Source: Capronia americana
Taxonomy: Eukaryota; Ascomycota; Eurotiomycetes; Chaetothyriales; Herpotrichiellaceae
Length of the DNA stretch: 64,000 bases
Direction of reading: 5' to 3'
NCBI GenBank assembly: GCA_016110215.1
Contig: JADWQD010000026.1
Coordinates: 144,308 to 208,307 of the forward strand
Within the stretch, counting starts at the first letter, position 1. Each line of letters begins with the position of its first letter. The notes beneath the pieces are model-generated. The model saw nothing but the letters and a program-made list of their open reading frames with translations. It was not told where the DNA came from and searched no databases. The position numbers and the translations under genes were made by a program. Shown here one piece after another: positions 53,977 to 64,000 of the stretch.

Positions 53977-54310
53977 TTTGAGAATGTGACGAGGTCGAGA
54001 CACGAGAGGGAGCTGAGTTTGTGACTTTGGTCTTTTGGAGGGTGAACTGCTAGCCAGAACGATGGAAGGGAAGCTCCAAGTCTGCCAAGGGTTGGACTCA
54101 CCCCCTTTGGGCGGGAGGGTGACGCCGCCCTGTGCTCACCCTTGACCCACCCGGGCGCGTACTATGACGTAGTGTTGTTTACGCTTGCATTGCAGTCTCA
54201 TTAATTTCAACAGTTCCCAGCGTGATATCAGCATAAGTCGCTTGTATCAATTCCCCATAGCGATCATGAGTAGCAGTATCTGTTCACAGCAAGAACGTCG
54301 TGAGTTTGGA

Positions 54311-54371
54311 CCAATGTTTCTCTCTTGAGCAATGTTGTTTACGTTAGCGGTCTAGGTCCAATATAACCAAT
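54311..54371. promoter_or_regulatory. three CCAAT boxes upstream of ATP15
   Basis: CCAAT at 54311-54315, 54358-54362 and 54367-54371, inside the 426-bp region between ATP15 and the thioesterase-like gene (53977-54402). CCAAT is the binding site of the HAP/CBF complex, which controls respiratory genes in fungi. The rest of that intergenic region holds nothing else I can recognise. Confidence 0.5.
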
Positions 54372-54402
54372 CCTCCTGTCAATCCTCCTCCTGTTCGCGA
54401 GT

Positions 54403-55236
54403 CTATTCAGCCGCAGAATTCACGTGTATTATTTCATCATCAGAGATTCCCAGGTTTCGCATGGTGAGATTCAGGAATTCCACAATGTCGTCCACACCTT
54501 GAGGCTCGTTCACCCAATGACCCCCATCCGCATACTCGTGTAACTGAGCGTTCAATCGCAAGGAATGCACTAGGACATCCCACATTCGCCTTCCATTCTT
54601 AATGGGTACAGTGTCATCATCGATCGAGTGGCCGAGAAAGATGGGAGTAGACCGGAGGAACGGCGATGATGGTTCTTCTGGGGACCGCTGACCGAAGTAA
54701 ATCCTCTGAACTGCTTTGATAAGCTGCTGGTCATTGACGCTAGATGCTTTCAGATCTTCGACAAGGTTGGCGAAAGGCATCCAGCTACATAGGCCAATTA
54801 GGCCAGCGAACCCTTGGCCGTTTGCGAAGAAGGTAGACAACGCTGTCGCAAATCCCTGGCTGACTCCTCCTAAAAAGATGTTTTGTCGAGGCACATGAAT
54901 TTCTTCGGCTCTTATCACCTCCAGCAGGGCGGTAATGCTTTGTTTCAATCCATCCATTTGGATTTCGACTTGCTCCTCAGGATCTTCGACTGACCATATA
55001 TCGAACCATTGCGATATCGTGGTATCGAAGCGTTTCGAGTAAAGAGCTGGTGCTGTGGGAAACACCCATCTGATACCTGGAAACAGATCTGGAAGGGTGC
55101 GTGGTCTCCCAGCAGGCTCGGATGCCTCGCTCTCGAAGAACTCGTCCGCAAACTCTTGGGCGTCACTGTCTCGGCCGTGGAGGAAGATGACTGTGTGAGT
55201 GTGTTTGCTGGTCTCTCTTTGAGTAACGATAGACAT
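54403..55236 (-). CDS. Acyl-protein thioesterase/carboxylesterase-like alpha/beta hydrolase
   Basis: One exon of 277 aa starting MSIVTQRETSKHTHTVIFLH; an upstream in-frame extension is hydrophobic and not family-like. This is the phospholipase/carboxylesterase (APT) family. Visible are the oxyanion region LHGRDSDAQEF, a WVFPTAP block, the nucleophile Ser126 in GGVSQG, an Asp at about 207 in HSIDDDTVP and His240 in DGGHW, so a full catalytic triad is present. Relative to Apt1, the protein has extra length between strands and an acidic C-terminus. It is more like the fungal paralogues than Apt1 itself, so the acyl substrate is uncertain. It lies outside the catabolic cluster but could in principle act on esters. 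Confidence 0.87.
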   Translation of the reverse strand: MSIVTQRETSKHTHTVIFLHGRDSDAQEFADEFFESEASEPAGRPRTLPDLFPGIRWVFPTAPALYSKRFDTTISQWFDIWSVEDPEEQVEIQMDGLKQSITALLEVIRAEEIHVPRQNIFLGGVSQGFATALSTFFANGQGFAGLIGLCSWMPFANLVEDLKASSVNDQQLIKAVQRIYFGQRSPEEPSSPFLRSTPIFLGHSIDDDTVPIKNGRRMWDVLVHSLRLNAQLHEYADGGHWVNEPQGVDDIVEFLNLTMRNLGISDDEIIHVNSAAE

Positions 55237-56051
55237 GTTGGCGGGATGAGTGGGAGTACAGTCGTGATGGATATAGTCATGGACGAGTAGATATGGAATG
55301 AAGATGAGAAAACGTGATAGAGAAGGGAAACAGGTAAATACGGAAATGTATAGATCAGAGCATGTGTTTGGGGCACTAAACTGAGGGACAAATCCGGCTC
55401 GCACCCAATTCGGCTACACTTGGCGACATAGTACCAACTGCGTGGTAATTCTTCCAAGTGGTCCGTCCAGATGATTTATGGATTGGATAAGGTTGATGAC
55501 TCTTACTTTCCTGGAAAAACTTTTCTCTGAGGACCTTGATTTACTTCGTCCTAGGAGAGACGACACCTACAGTGAGGGCTGAAGGGCCTGGTGTCGAGAG
55601 GGAAGATCGCGCCCGGCTGGCCGAGACGTGGAATGGACGCAGTTTTGTACTTGAGGTGAGGAGGAGGGTGAGTGACGAGATGGGCAGGTATAAAAGCGGC
55701 GCGGTCTGGGCGAGCTGCACGTGACCTGCGAGCAGTTTTCCCATCGGTTTTGTCGCCAAGGTTCGGGGTCGGAGAAATGTTATTGCGCCCGCAGCCTCGC
55801 CCTCATGCCGCGGTCTTGTCAAACGTTTTCATGCTTTGTTGCACGTGTCTCATGGCCGAGTCCTCCCGAATTCTACTCCGTACCAGATGCATATTGTCCA
55901 GCGAGCGGGAAATTCATCTTGCCCGACTGCAGCTGCGACAGAGCTTGGAAGTTGGATCCTGGTGAACTGAGGCCATACATAAACACGCACATCATGAACT
56001 GATACGAGTCTGGACTGTTCGTTGAGGCACTTGCCGACCGATACTGCAAAT
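55237..56051. other. intergenic region upstream of the thioesterase-like gene
   Basis: Promoter of the thioesterase-like gene and terminator of RPC82, both on the minus strand. Frames are short and overlap on both strands. Nothing recognised. Confidence 0.5.
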
Positions 56052-57807
56052 TCAGATGTCTCGAAGAATGGCAATCGAGTCGTCAAGCCGGTGAATCTCC
56101 GTCGTGAACCAAGACTCCTTTTGCCTCCAACTGTACAATTCTTGCAGCTCCGCGGCTGGGAGCATTTCCTCCTCAGTTCCCACTTCGAATCGCTCGACCT
56201 TGGTGAGCGTTGACGCAACCTTCTCTCGTTCCAGGCGCAAGCGTTCGTACATCCTCGACATCGTCTTGTACAATTTATCTAAGAAGACTTTCCGTACTCG
56301 TTCTGCGTCGTGGAAGTACAGAAAGATGGTACTTTTCGGTTGTCTCTGTGGGTCTTTCGGAACTTCTTGCAGCTCGAGGAAGCCCATCGTCTGAAGGAGT
56401 GACAGGCACTTCCGGAGTTCTTTGGCGTTGAGCAAGCCAACGTCAAGCATCGTTCTCTCATCCAGTTTCCCTTTGTCGGCCAGCATTCGGACAATTCTTA
56501 GAGCCGGTTCGGTCAGGCTCTCGCTTATAAGTCGATACATCTCCTTGTCCCTTAGGAAACTGGTAAACTTTGACTTGTCGATGGACCAAGACTTCGTGTC
56601 GTTCGGTACCTGTAGGAGGAAGGTGAAAGGCCCCTCCGCTAGAACTGCAAGGTGATGTTCGATGATTCGACCTTCCCCGGTGGCTCCATTCACCCGATTA
56701 TTGTGATGACCATTCACACCGTTTGGCCGGGCACCACCATTCGCTATACCGCCGAATACATCAGAGCATAATTGAGAAGTATCCAGTCGCTGCACTGTAT
56801 TTGCTGGGCTTTCCACTAATCGTGCTGGTAGAGATTTCGGGTCGACGTCGGTAATCTGGGAGCATGCCGCTCGTGCGACCTGTGCGATTTGTTTCCCAAA
56901 AATCTTCTCAGCAATGTCAGCCACTCTGTCGTTACGTATCCGAATGATGAGATTTGAATAGTCGATGGAAAGCGTAGTATTATCCTGCCAGCGTCAGTGC
57001 CATACTTTCGTCACGAACGAGATCAGTTACTTGAGTAGGGTCCTTATTGAGCTCTAGCGATACATCGTACGCCAAGATATTCCCATCGACGCGTCTCTCA
57101 AGCTCTAAGTCGATCTTGGTTTCGACATCAATTGCGATCTTCTTTCCTGTGCCAACTGGAATCATACCCCTTTCGCGTAGGGAACGTTCAGCGTCCTGGC
57201 GGCGATCGGACGGTGATTGAAAGTGAGCTTCACGGACAGCTTTGATGTATTTGGCGGAAATAAGCTGTTTGAGTAGGATTTGAAAACGACTTTTACCAAT
57301 CGGCTTGGCCGAATCACTGTTGCCGAGAACTTGTGCTTCCAATTCGTGTGCTGTAGCGAAACCCATGGCAGCCAAGCTTTCGATGATTTCCGCAGCAGAA
57401 GATCCGAGACTCCAGTCGACAAGCTCAATGAGCCTGCCCGTGCGCATAAGGTTATAGGCGTAGGTGGTGTCCGCTTGATATGTCGACAGGCCCTCGAAGG
57501 TAGTATGATGATAGACGAGCCGAAGCTGGACCAATGTAGATACACCGATCTTGACCTGGCGAAGTGGAAGACGGCATTTCTGTGCGAGTTGCTGGACAGA
57601 CAATCGGCCGAGCAGAGCCAGCTGCCGGAAAATTTGCTATTTTCACCAGTCAGTGTTGGCGTCAGCGGTCGGAGCGGGACAAAGCAGACAGCAAGAAATG
57701 AACCGTAGAAGTCTTCTACGATATGACAGCAGAGCTTAGCGAACTCCTAACAGTCAGGTTAGCTTCGCGACACACTGGTCTTACACGTAGTTAACCCATA
57801 CTTCCAT
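56052..57807 (-). CDS. RPC82: RNA polymerase III subunit RPC82 (C82/RPC3)
   Basis: Exons 57802-57807, 57690-57746, 57031-57636 and 56052-56984 give 533 aa. C82 belongs to the C82-C34-C31 subcomplex that opens DNA at Pol III promoters and contains extended winged helices. Reconstructed sequence: ME-EFAKLCCHIVEDFYG, then SFLAQIFRQLALLGRLSVQQ across intron 2, RLPLRQVKIGVSTLVQLRLV, and NKDPTQDNTTLSIDYSNLII across intron 3. The C-terminal winged-helix region has EPALRIVRMLADKGKLDERT and LLNAKELRKCLSLLQTMGFL. The first exon is only ATGGAA; it is required because a TAG precedes GAG in the same frame at the second exon. Intron 2 has a rare donor, GTCTGC. TFC6, another Pol III factor, is also in this window. 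Confidence 0.9.
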
Positions 57808-58019
57808 GGTGTCACTCGACAGGGAAGCGTGGTATTTCTCAGTACGTCGTCGGGATGCACCTCAAAAACTCAGCGAAAGTGAGAGAGTTGACCCTCTACG
57901 CGTCTCGTCGTGTGATTTTCAAGTCAAACTTTTGCAGGCAAGGCTGAGAAAGAAGTTGTCGGCGGGATCGGCGGGCTTGGCAAAAGGACGAGGCTGTTGC
58001 CTCTGAAGTTTTAGTTGGG

Positions 58020-58124
58020 CCAATGAAATCTCTAGGAACGCCCAACTGATGTCGTTTGATTGGTTGCCCGCCTGCGTGAAGCACATTTCAATCGTATCGT
58101 GAGTGGCTCTTCGTCTCGTCCAAT
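58020..58124. promoter_or_regulatory. CCAAT boxes in the divergent RPC82/QCR2 promoter
   Basis: The divergent region 57808-58236 contains CCAAT at 58020-58024 and 58120-58124 and its complement ATTGG at 58059-58063, about 113-217 bp before the QCR2 start. HAP-complex control of respiratory-chain genes makes these likely functional sites. Confidence 0.55.
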
Positions 58125-58236
58125 CATGTCAGCTGCAACTTGGTGAAGTTGATTGAAGCTCAACTCCCTCCGAAGCTCCTCGTCCATCCGCCTGCCCTTA
58201 CAATCCCGCTGTCCTCCCCTCCACACTTCGTCCACG

Positions 58237-59765
58237 ATGGCTTCTCCAGCTGCGCTTGGCTCGAAGGCCTTGCGAGCTAGCAGTCGTCATGTTCCCGTCC
58301 GCTCCCTGCAGAGGCGAGGTTTAGCAGCAGCATCTTCCGGCAGCTTTCAATATGAGACTGGTGATGCGTCGGGCGTCAAATTCGCAAGCAGGGATCTGCC
58401 AGGACCAACAACGACGCTGACGGTCGTCGCGAAGGCCGGAACCAGATATCAGCCTTTGCCTGGGTACTCCGATGCCCTTGAGAAATTCGCTTTCAAGGTT
58501 TGCCGGCGAACGGGCCATCACTGGTGTCACAGCTAACACGACCACAGTCTACCACGAGACGGTCCACCTTGCGCATCACTCGAGAAGCAGAACTGCTCGG
58601 CGGCGAGCTGTCTGCATACCACTCCCGAGAAAACCTTGTTCTCCGAGCCAAATTCCTCCGGGAAGATCTCCCTTACTTTACCGAGCTGCTTGGAGAAGTC
58701 ATAACAAAAACTCGATACACAAGTTCGTATACTTAAGAAGAATATGTGGGACGAATATCTAACTCCTCGCAGCGCACGAACTGAACGAAGAGGTCCTCAA
58801 CGTCATGAAGCTGGCGCAGAAGGGTCTTCTGGGAAGCCCCTTGTCCCTGGCCGTCAACTCCGTCCACGGCGTTGCTTTCCATCGCGGACTTGGTGAACCA
58901 TTGTATGCGACATCCTCCGTACCACAGCTCGGCTATCTCGACGCAGAAGACATTGCCAAGTTCAGCGAGAAGGCGTACACCAAGGAGAACATTGCGGTAG
59001 TGGCCAATGGTGCCAGTCATTCGGAGTTCTCGAAATGGGTGGGGGAGTTCTTTCAAGACACACCAAGCGGCTCCAAGCTCTCTGGCCCCGCATCAAAATA
59101 CTATGGTGGTGAAGAAAGAATCGCCCATGGATCTGGCAACGTCTTGATCATCGGCTTTGAAGGCTCTAGCTCATTTACGGCTGGTTCGACCTACAAGCCG
59201 GAAATTGCTGTCCTCGCCGCCTTGCTCGGAGGACAGAGCACTATCAAATGGTCACCTGGGTTCTCCTTGCTGGCCAGAGCTGCGGACAGTTTCCCGGGAG
59301 TGAATATTTCTACTCAGCATGCCGGCTATTCTGATGCTGGCCTCCTGTACATTACCTTCACCGGAAATGCCGCCCAGATCGCCAAGGCCAGCAAGGAAGC
59401 TGTTGAGACCCTCAAAAAGATTGCCGCAGGCGATGTTGCCGAGGAGGATATCAAGAAAGCCACTGCGCTGGCCAAGTTCAAGGCCCTTGAGGCTGGACAG
59501 CAGACACAGCCTGGTCTCGAAGCGACTGGCAATGGTTTGATCGAAGGTGGCAAGCCTTTCCAGATTGACGAGATCGGTTCATCAATCAGCCAAGTTTCGG
59601 CAGACAAGGTCAAGGCGGTGAGTGCAGGAATTGTCTCCACCAAACGTTCCAATGCTAACGGTCGTGCAGGCGGCGAAGGGTCTCTTGGACAGCAAGGCAT
59701 CAGTATCAGCCGTTGGAGATCTATTCAAACTACCATTTGCAGAAGAGATTGGGCTGAAGGTCTGA
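58237..59765 (+). CDS. QCR2: Cytochrome bc1 complex core protein 2
   Basis: Exons 58237-58497, 58548-58722, 58773-59617 and 59670-59765 give 458 aa. Qcr2 is a matrix-side core subunit of respiratory complex III, related to mitochondrial processing peptidase but not catalytic. The first about 35 residues (MASPAALGSKALRASSRHVP, then VRSLQRRGLAAASSGSF) form a basic, Ser/Ala-rich mitochondrial presequence. The mature part shows GTRYQPLPGYSDALEKFAF, STTRRSTLRITREAELLGGE, LLGSPLSLAVNSVHGVAFHR and a C-terminal KGLLDSKASVSAVGDLFKLP. The HxxEH zinc motif is absent as expected. Intron 2 uses the donor GTTCGT. Exon 4 encodes VGDLFKLPFAEEIGLKV before the stop; without splicing the frame runs on into unrelated sequence. 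Confidence 0.94.
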
Positions 59766-60551
59766 ACAGGGGTAGTGCATCGTGGTTTGGTCGCGCAGGG
59801 TGGTCTGTAAAACTTGTAAATATCAGGAGAAGACCCAAAGAAGACATTTCAAAAAGAGTGTTGCGGTTTTGTCAAGATCATGCGTCTGTGTGGCCGGCAT
59901 ATCCAAATGTGTTCCTCTCGTGGACAACTTGCCTGCGAAAGTACTATCTGAGCATATTGTTTCGCCGTGGCCTTCCTCCCGTCAACAAGATCCTGATTGC
60001 AAGTTTAAAGGAGCGTGTGTTAACAAGCAGCCAGGTATGTTCGCGCCACCAAGAAAGCCGGGCGTTTCAAGATGCTCAGTAGACATTACAGGTAGTCATA
60101 TATGTTCTTGTCTGACGTGCTCTCGCTATTGCTGTACAAAACTCCTGCACCGTAGACAATAACTCCAGCAAGCTGGATCAACCCCCATCCACGCGCTCGT
60201 GAAACTTCGGTGGTGGCCGGAGCAATTGCGACGGAACTATCAAAGAATGACGAATAAGCCCAATCTCGGAATCTGATCCGATTGATCTCGTTTCTTGGGG
60301 GCCTCATAGCCTCTGGCATGAGGCCATGAAAATCAAACACTTGCGCTATATCCTTTGAACCGCGTCTAAGATGGGGCCACAGTATGCAATCTATTCAGGA
60401 TACCGTGTTCAGCCGTCTACCTATCCAGTTGCATCGTGTTTTGCTCTGCTTTCACGCACTAATAACTGCGTTGCCTTTCTTCTCCAAGATGACATTCGGT
60501 CCGTCTTGAAAAGCCAGGAACCTGTCACAATGTTAATCTCTCCACATCACA
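59766..60551. other. intergenic, convergent 3' ends of QCR2 and the P450
   Basis: 786 bp. It includes one small minus-strand frame (60086-60340) with a possible membrane helix, listed separately. Otherwise no gene, RNA or repeat is recognised. Confidence 0.5.
60086..60340 (-). CDS. possible small single-helix membrane protein (doubtful)
   Basis: An 84-codon frame that reads more like protein than other frames nearby. After a polar N-terminus (NEINRIRFRDWAYSSFFDSS) it has one likely membrane segment, GWGLIQLAGVIVYGAGVLY, and a short polar tail. I know no family for it. It lies in the convergent gap between QCR2 and the P450. It could be a real small gene, a last exon of one, or chance. Confidence 0.25.
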   Translation of the reverse strand: MFDFHGLMPEAMRPPRNEINRIRFRDWAYSSFFDSSVAIAPATTEVSRARGWGLIQLAGVIVYGAGVLYSNSESTSDKNIYDYL

Positions 60552-62432
60552 TCATTCGTCGGGGAATACAAACAGGTTCTTGACTGGCATCGGCGTCTTC
60601 GGGTCCACGAGTCTTAGATTGTAGTGCATGAAAAGCATTGGAAGAAACTATTGCAGGTGTGATAGTCAGTAAGAAGCCCCTTTTTCCCAAACTGGCGGCC
60701 TTCTTACCTTGGACATCTCAAGCCAGACGACATCTGTCGAAGTCAGTCAGTACCATATCTCTAAGTGGTCGGACAAGGGAATGGTTGTCTTACTTCGACC
60801 AAGGCATGTCCTCGCACCACCGCCGAAGCTGAAAAAGTATCGTTCTTGATATTATCAGTATCGCTTGCTGATATGCAAAAGGTCGTAACTTACGCATCTC
60901 GCCTCTCGTTGACGGATCCAGCCATCGCTCCGGTCGGAAGCTGTCCACGTCGTCTCCAAAAGCTGCCTTGTTACGATGAATTACCCATGCATTGGTCCCA
61001 ACGACCGTCTGTCCGGTCAGTATGAGAACAAAAAAGCTCAGTATTGGATGCACAACTTACGCCAGAGGGGATGAAGTGGCCATCCGCCACTAGGCCACCG
61101 TCGGGCACAACCCGCGGCAGGTGAACTGCAAAAGGAGGATGAAGGCGCAGTGCTTCGTACATGACTCCCTGGAGGAAGGGCCATGACTCTGCCTGTTGGA
61201 ACGTGATCGGGTCGCTGATTAGGCCCGAGTCCTGTCTCTCTTTCAACTCTCTCACAAATCGTTCATGGTAGGCCGGAGAGCTCAACAGATACCAAATCAT
61301 CGCGCGAAGGGCGATGGCCGTCGTATCACTGCCCGCAAAGACGTTGCTTGTGAGAGTGGAGACGAGTCCATACTCGGAGTACTCGTCGGGTTTCTGCCTC
61401 CTAACATCCTCCAGATAGCCTAGGATGTCCTTGTGGTTCTCATCCTGGACTTTGTGTTCTTTGACCTTTTGTTCTGTCACCGCGCGGAATCTGATGCTGC
61501 GCATTGTCACCCCCAACCAGTTACCTGTGATGGGCGACACGTAATGGTGGATACGATACAGCCATGGGATAATCCCAACCCATGCAGCGCTTGAGAAGAC
61601 GACTTTGGAGAGTGCAATGAGTCCGAACTCGTCACCTCTATCTAGGGCGCCGAAGCTCTTCGAAAACGTGATCTCGGTAATGCTGTCTATACAAAGCCGT
61701 TCAGTATCATCACCTTGCCCGAAGTTGCGGAGACAATTACCATAAGCAAACAGTTGAAGCCAGTCCCCTATGTTGAAAGGTTTGTTGACCAATCCTTCCA
61801 TGCGGTGAAGGAAATGGTTGACGACTTGGTCAACATAAATCTCAAGTGTCTTGATCGAATCCATCGAGTACGCTTTGCTGACTAGTCGGCGGTTTTTGCT
61901 GTGAACCTGTCCGTCTGTCTCGGCCGTGAGGCTCCACTTGAGCTTCGCTTTGAAAGGTTTGTAGAAGTCGGATTTCTGGAAGTTCTTCCCAGCGCCTGGA
62001 GAGCTATTTAGCTTGGTATCCATCGACACGTCCTTTGTTCTGGGTCGCACCATAGATTATCTTGAAAGCATTTGGATCAGCGACCATCCTGTCACGGTCA
62101 GCAGTTGCGTCTTTGGATGCATCTCCTCCAGTCATTTGCTTGACTTACACATGGTTAGGACCAAGTCGTACAAGAGGTCCATACTGCTCATGGAGCCGGA
62201 TTGAATCCAGGTGCTGTTGCCTTTTAAGCACGACACACAGCCACCACAGATTCGTAAAGCTGGCCAGGAACGGTCCTGGCACTTTCGCCAGCGGGGAAAA
62301 GTATCTTTGATACACAATGTATCCAGAAAGGATCAGGAAGATGCTGAAAAAGATTTCAAATCCAACCGTGACATCTTTGGAAGACTTCGGCGGCGAATGG
62401 AGTAGGTGTGTTGCCGCGGCAAGGATGGTCAT
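60552..62432 (-). CDS. Cytochrome P450 monooxygenase
   Basis: Nine exons: 62149-62432, 62051-62088, 61741-61995, 61061-61686, 60894-61008, 60794-60844, 60708-60733, 60552-60647 (eight listed; the 61061-61995 span is split by intron 61687-61740), total 496 aa. An N-terminal anchor (VGFEIFFSIFLILSGYIVYQ) is followed by PLAKVPGPF. AGSDTT of helix I is at about 310-315, ExxR is EALR (370-373), FRPERW is present, and the heme loop FSFGGGARTCLGR has Cys453. Splicing restores IYGAGKNFQKSDFY, FAYDSITEITFSKSFG and NVVWLEMSK. The 54-bp intron at 61687-61740 is in frame and stop-free, so it is easy to misannotate. The sequence resembles pisatin-demethylase-like fungal P450s. The next gene is a class II aldolase-like protein on the same strand. 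Exon count is eight. Confidence 0.9.
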
Positions 62433-62972
62433 CTTGATGCTTTCGAGGATTTAGTCGTGGCCCTTGCCAATATGCTTAGAATGTGGTCATCTACTTCTAG
62501 CCCGGCCACGGTCGGGCCTTGGTGTTTAAGTAGTCGTTGGATGACAGGCATTTGTGCAGCACTGGCCGACGGGCTCCAAACCACGACCTAGGTAGCCAAC
62601 CTGATCTCTTCATAGTTCCCCGTCGATGAGGATCTCAGCTAGACTTTCACGAGAATACTCCACTTTATTTCGGAGTGAAGCGCGATTGGCAAACTTGTTG
62701 GGGACGTCGCGGAGCATCTGCCAACGATCCTGTAAGAAGCTCCTCCGCGCAACATGACGGGATTTGAAGCGTTCTAACCATTACATGAACAATGCCCGAG
62801 CTAAGAAATCTATGCCCCTCGACTTCATTGACTTGGATCTGTGTAACAAGTCTATGTCCTCAAAGTGAGGATGTGGGAACTAAATAAAGTATTCTCTCAT
62901 TGCATTTCTCGAGATTTTCAAGTTCAGAAATCGTTCCGACCAGAGAATACTCAGTTAGGACGATCCTCCTCC
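62433..62972. other. intergenic region upstream of the P450
   Basis: P450 promoter plus the terminator of the aldolase-like gene. Nothing recognised. Confidence 0.5.
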
Positions 62973-63791
62973 TTAAACCAAATTGCGATAAAGACCGCAT
63001 GATTCAACTTCGCGAGTCCAGAGGCCCCATGGTCGGGCTCCAGTTAGACTAGCCATCTTTTCCGTAGCCTCAATCTCGCTCTCGCTCAGATACTTGATGG
63101 GCCCTTGGGGTCCCGGCTCCGCAGCACGCGTGATGAGAGCTGTCGTCTGAATCGTAGCATTCTTTTGAGCGTAACAGGCCCTCATCACCGAGTCCTGAAT
63201 ACTTTGCCCAAGCACCGTGAAGCCGTGGCCTCGCATCAGCACCACGACGTGCTTGGGCGTTCCCGTCTCCCCAGGTTTCTCCTCAAACATTGCAGCGAGT
63301 GAGCCTCCTAAACGGGTATTGCGTACCAGAAGGTCGCTGACGTCGGTCGGCAGCATAGCATCGGCTATATCCCAGATCGGTGATCGTTGTCCCAGGAACC
63401 CTGCCATATGGCAGCAAGCCCGCAACGGGACGCCGCTGAAAGTGTACGGCACGACGGCCTCAGAGTGGCTGTGCACGACACTCTGGACAGCCGGGTATCG
63501 CTTGTAGCATTCGCTGTGAATACAACGCTCCAGGAATCCCGGCGCGGCACCAGGGTCGACAGGTTCTGCATTGTCCACGTAGTACTCAACCAGGTCATCC
63601 ACTGAAGTGATCGTCCCTGGTGCAGCGTTCCGTGACATGATAAATGTGTCGGGCTTGGAAGGATGCCGAAATGAAAGGTGACCATAAGCATCCAGCACAT
63701 TATGGTAGTGGAGAATATGACTTCCAGCTATGAAATTGTGGCATAACTGCTTCAGCTCATTATCTTCACCAAGAACCTGTGCATTCAACAT
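62973..63791 (-). CDS. Class II aldolase/adducin-family protein
   Basis: One exon of 272 aa starting MLNAQVLGEDNELKQLCHNF; the in-frame extension upstream (to 63959) is rejected because the family begins here. Class II aldolase folds bind a divalent metal through three His and cleave or epimerise sugar-phosphates, though many fungal members have unknown substrates. Seen: NVLDAYGHLSFRHP near residues 31-44, the metal ligands in VHSHSEAVVP (HSHS 107-110) and RGHGFTVLG (GHG 188-190), and IHSECYKRYPAVQSV. The pattern is intact, so it is probably an enzyme and not adducin-like scaffold. It lies next to the P450 on the same strand with 540 bp between, so a joint pathway is possible but not shown. 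Confidence 0.9.
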   Translation of the reverse strand: MLNAQVLGEDNELKQLCHNFIAGSHILHYHNVLDAYGHLSFRHPSKPDTFIMSRNAAPGTITSVDDLVEYYVDNAEPVDPGAAPGFLERCIHSECYKRYPAVQSVVHSHSEAVVPYTFSGVPLRACCHMAGFLGQRSPIWDIADAMLPTDVSDLLVRNTRLGGSLAAMFEEKPGETGTPKHVVVLMRGHGFTVLGQSIQDSVMRACYAQKNATIQTTALITRAAEPGPQGPIKYLSESEIEATEKMASLTGARPWGLWTREVESCGLYRNLV

Positions 63792-64000
63792 GGTGAATTT
63801 GAAGTGAGCAGTTGTGCTTAGAACGACTTTGGCGGTTGGAGATACTGGCCTACCAAGCAACAAGCAACAAAAGGGACCAGCTTCTAGGCTAACCCAGCGG
63901 ACACATGGTTGGTGATTTCTTTCTACAGTACCCGGACAAAAGTCACCGCCACTAGCCACTTTTACACCAAAACTCGGTGTTTTAGCTGCACCACAACACT

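Overview
The window is a nuclear segment from a filamentous ascomycete (Pezizomycotina). The genes are closely spaced. Nearly all multi-exon genes can be rebuilt with short introns of about 37-127 bp (most 48-65 bp) carrying GT...AG ends and CTAAY/CTRAY-like branch points. Protein types (Zn2Cys6 regulator, Baeyer-Villiger monooxygenases, P450, PEX16, TFIIIC, NatC, GID and Pol III subunits) fit this group. A black-yeast-like Eurotiomycete (Chaetothyriales) is my guess from overall gene style, not something shown. I rebuilt 29 protein-coding genes; for every spliced gene the exon lengths sum to a multiple of three. No rRNA, confident tRNA, CRISPR or full-length transposon was seen.

Left part (1-30 kb) is housekeeping and nuclear machinery: TRM9 tRNA methyltransferase, a two-repeat Myb/SANT protein preceded by a 5 kb gene-free stretch, an ASX-homology-like small protein, PEX16, an unknown coiled-coil protein, TFIIIC subunit TFC6, a YAG7-like RGG protein, the tiny kinetochore histone-fold protein CENP-W, the GID/Vid armadillo subunit VID28, a PHO80-type cyclin, a 1066-residue chromodomain protein and a Rab11/Ypt31 GTPase. 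A stand-alone Baeyer-Villiger monooxygenase (BVMO 1) with an altered fingerprint follows, then an F-box protein, ribosome-assembly factor BRX1 and NatC subunit MAK10.

Middle part (38.9-52.4 kb) looks like a catabolic gene cluster: sugar-porter-type MFS transporter, SDR 1, Zn2Cys6 regulator, BVMO 2, SDR 2, a 3-hydroxyacyl-CoA-dehydrogenase-family enzyme and a cyclase/formamidase-family hydrolase. The parts suggest uptake, alcohol-to-ketone oxidation, ring-oxygen insertion, ester or lactone opening and further oxidation of a cyclic compound. All promoters of the cluster carry CCTCGG/CCGAGG, the known site of FarA/CTF1-type regulators. This assembly is the best candidate for an undescribed system here.

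Right part (53-64 kb) returns to housekeeping: ATP synthase epsilon (ATP15), an acyl-protein-thioesterase-like hydrolase, Pol III subunit RPC82 and complex III core protein QCR2, and ends with a P450 and a class II aldolase/adducin-family protein. A small MITE-like inverted-repeat element lies just upstream of MAK10, and palindromic GTACGAGTAC-type motifs are grouped at 5.6-6.3 kb.
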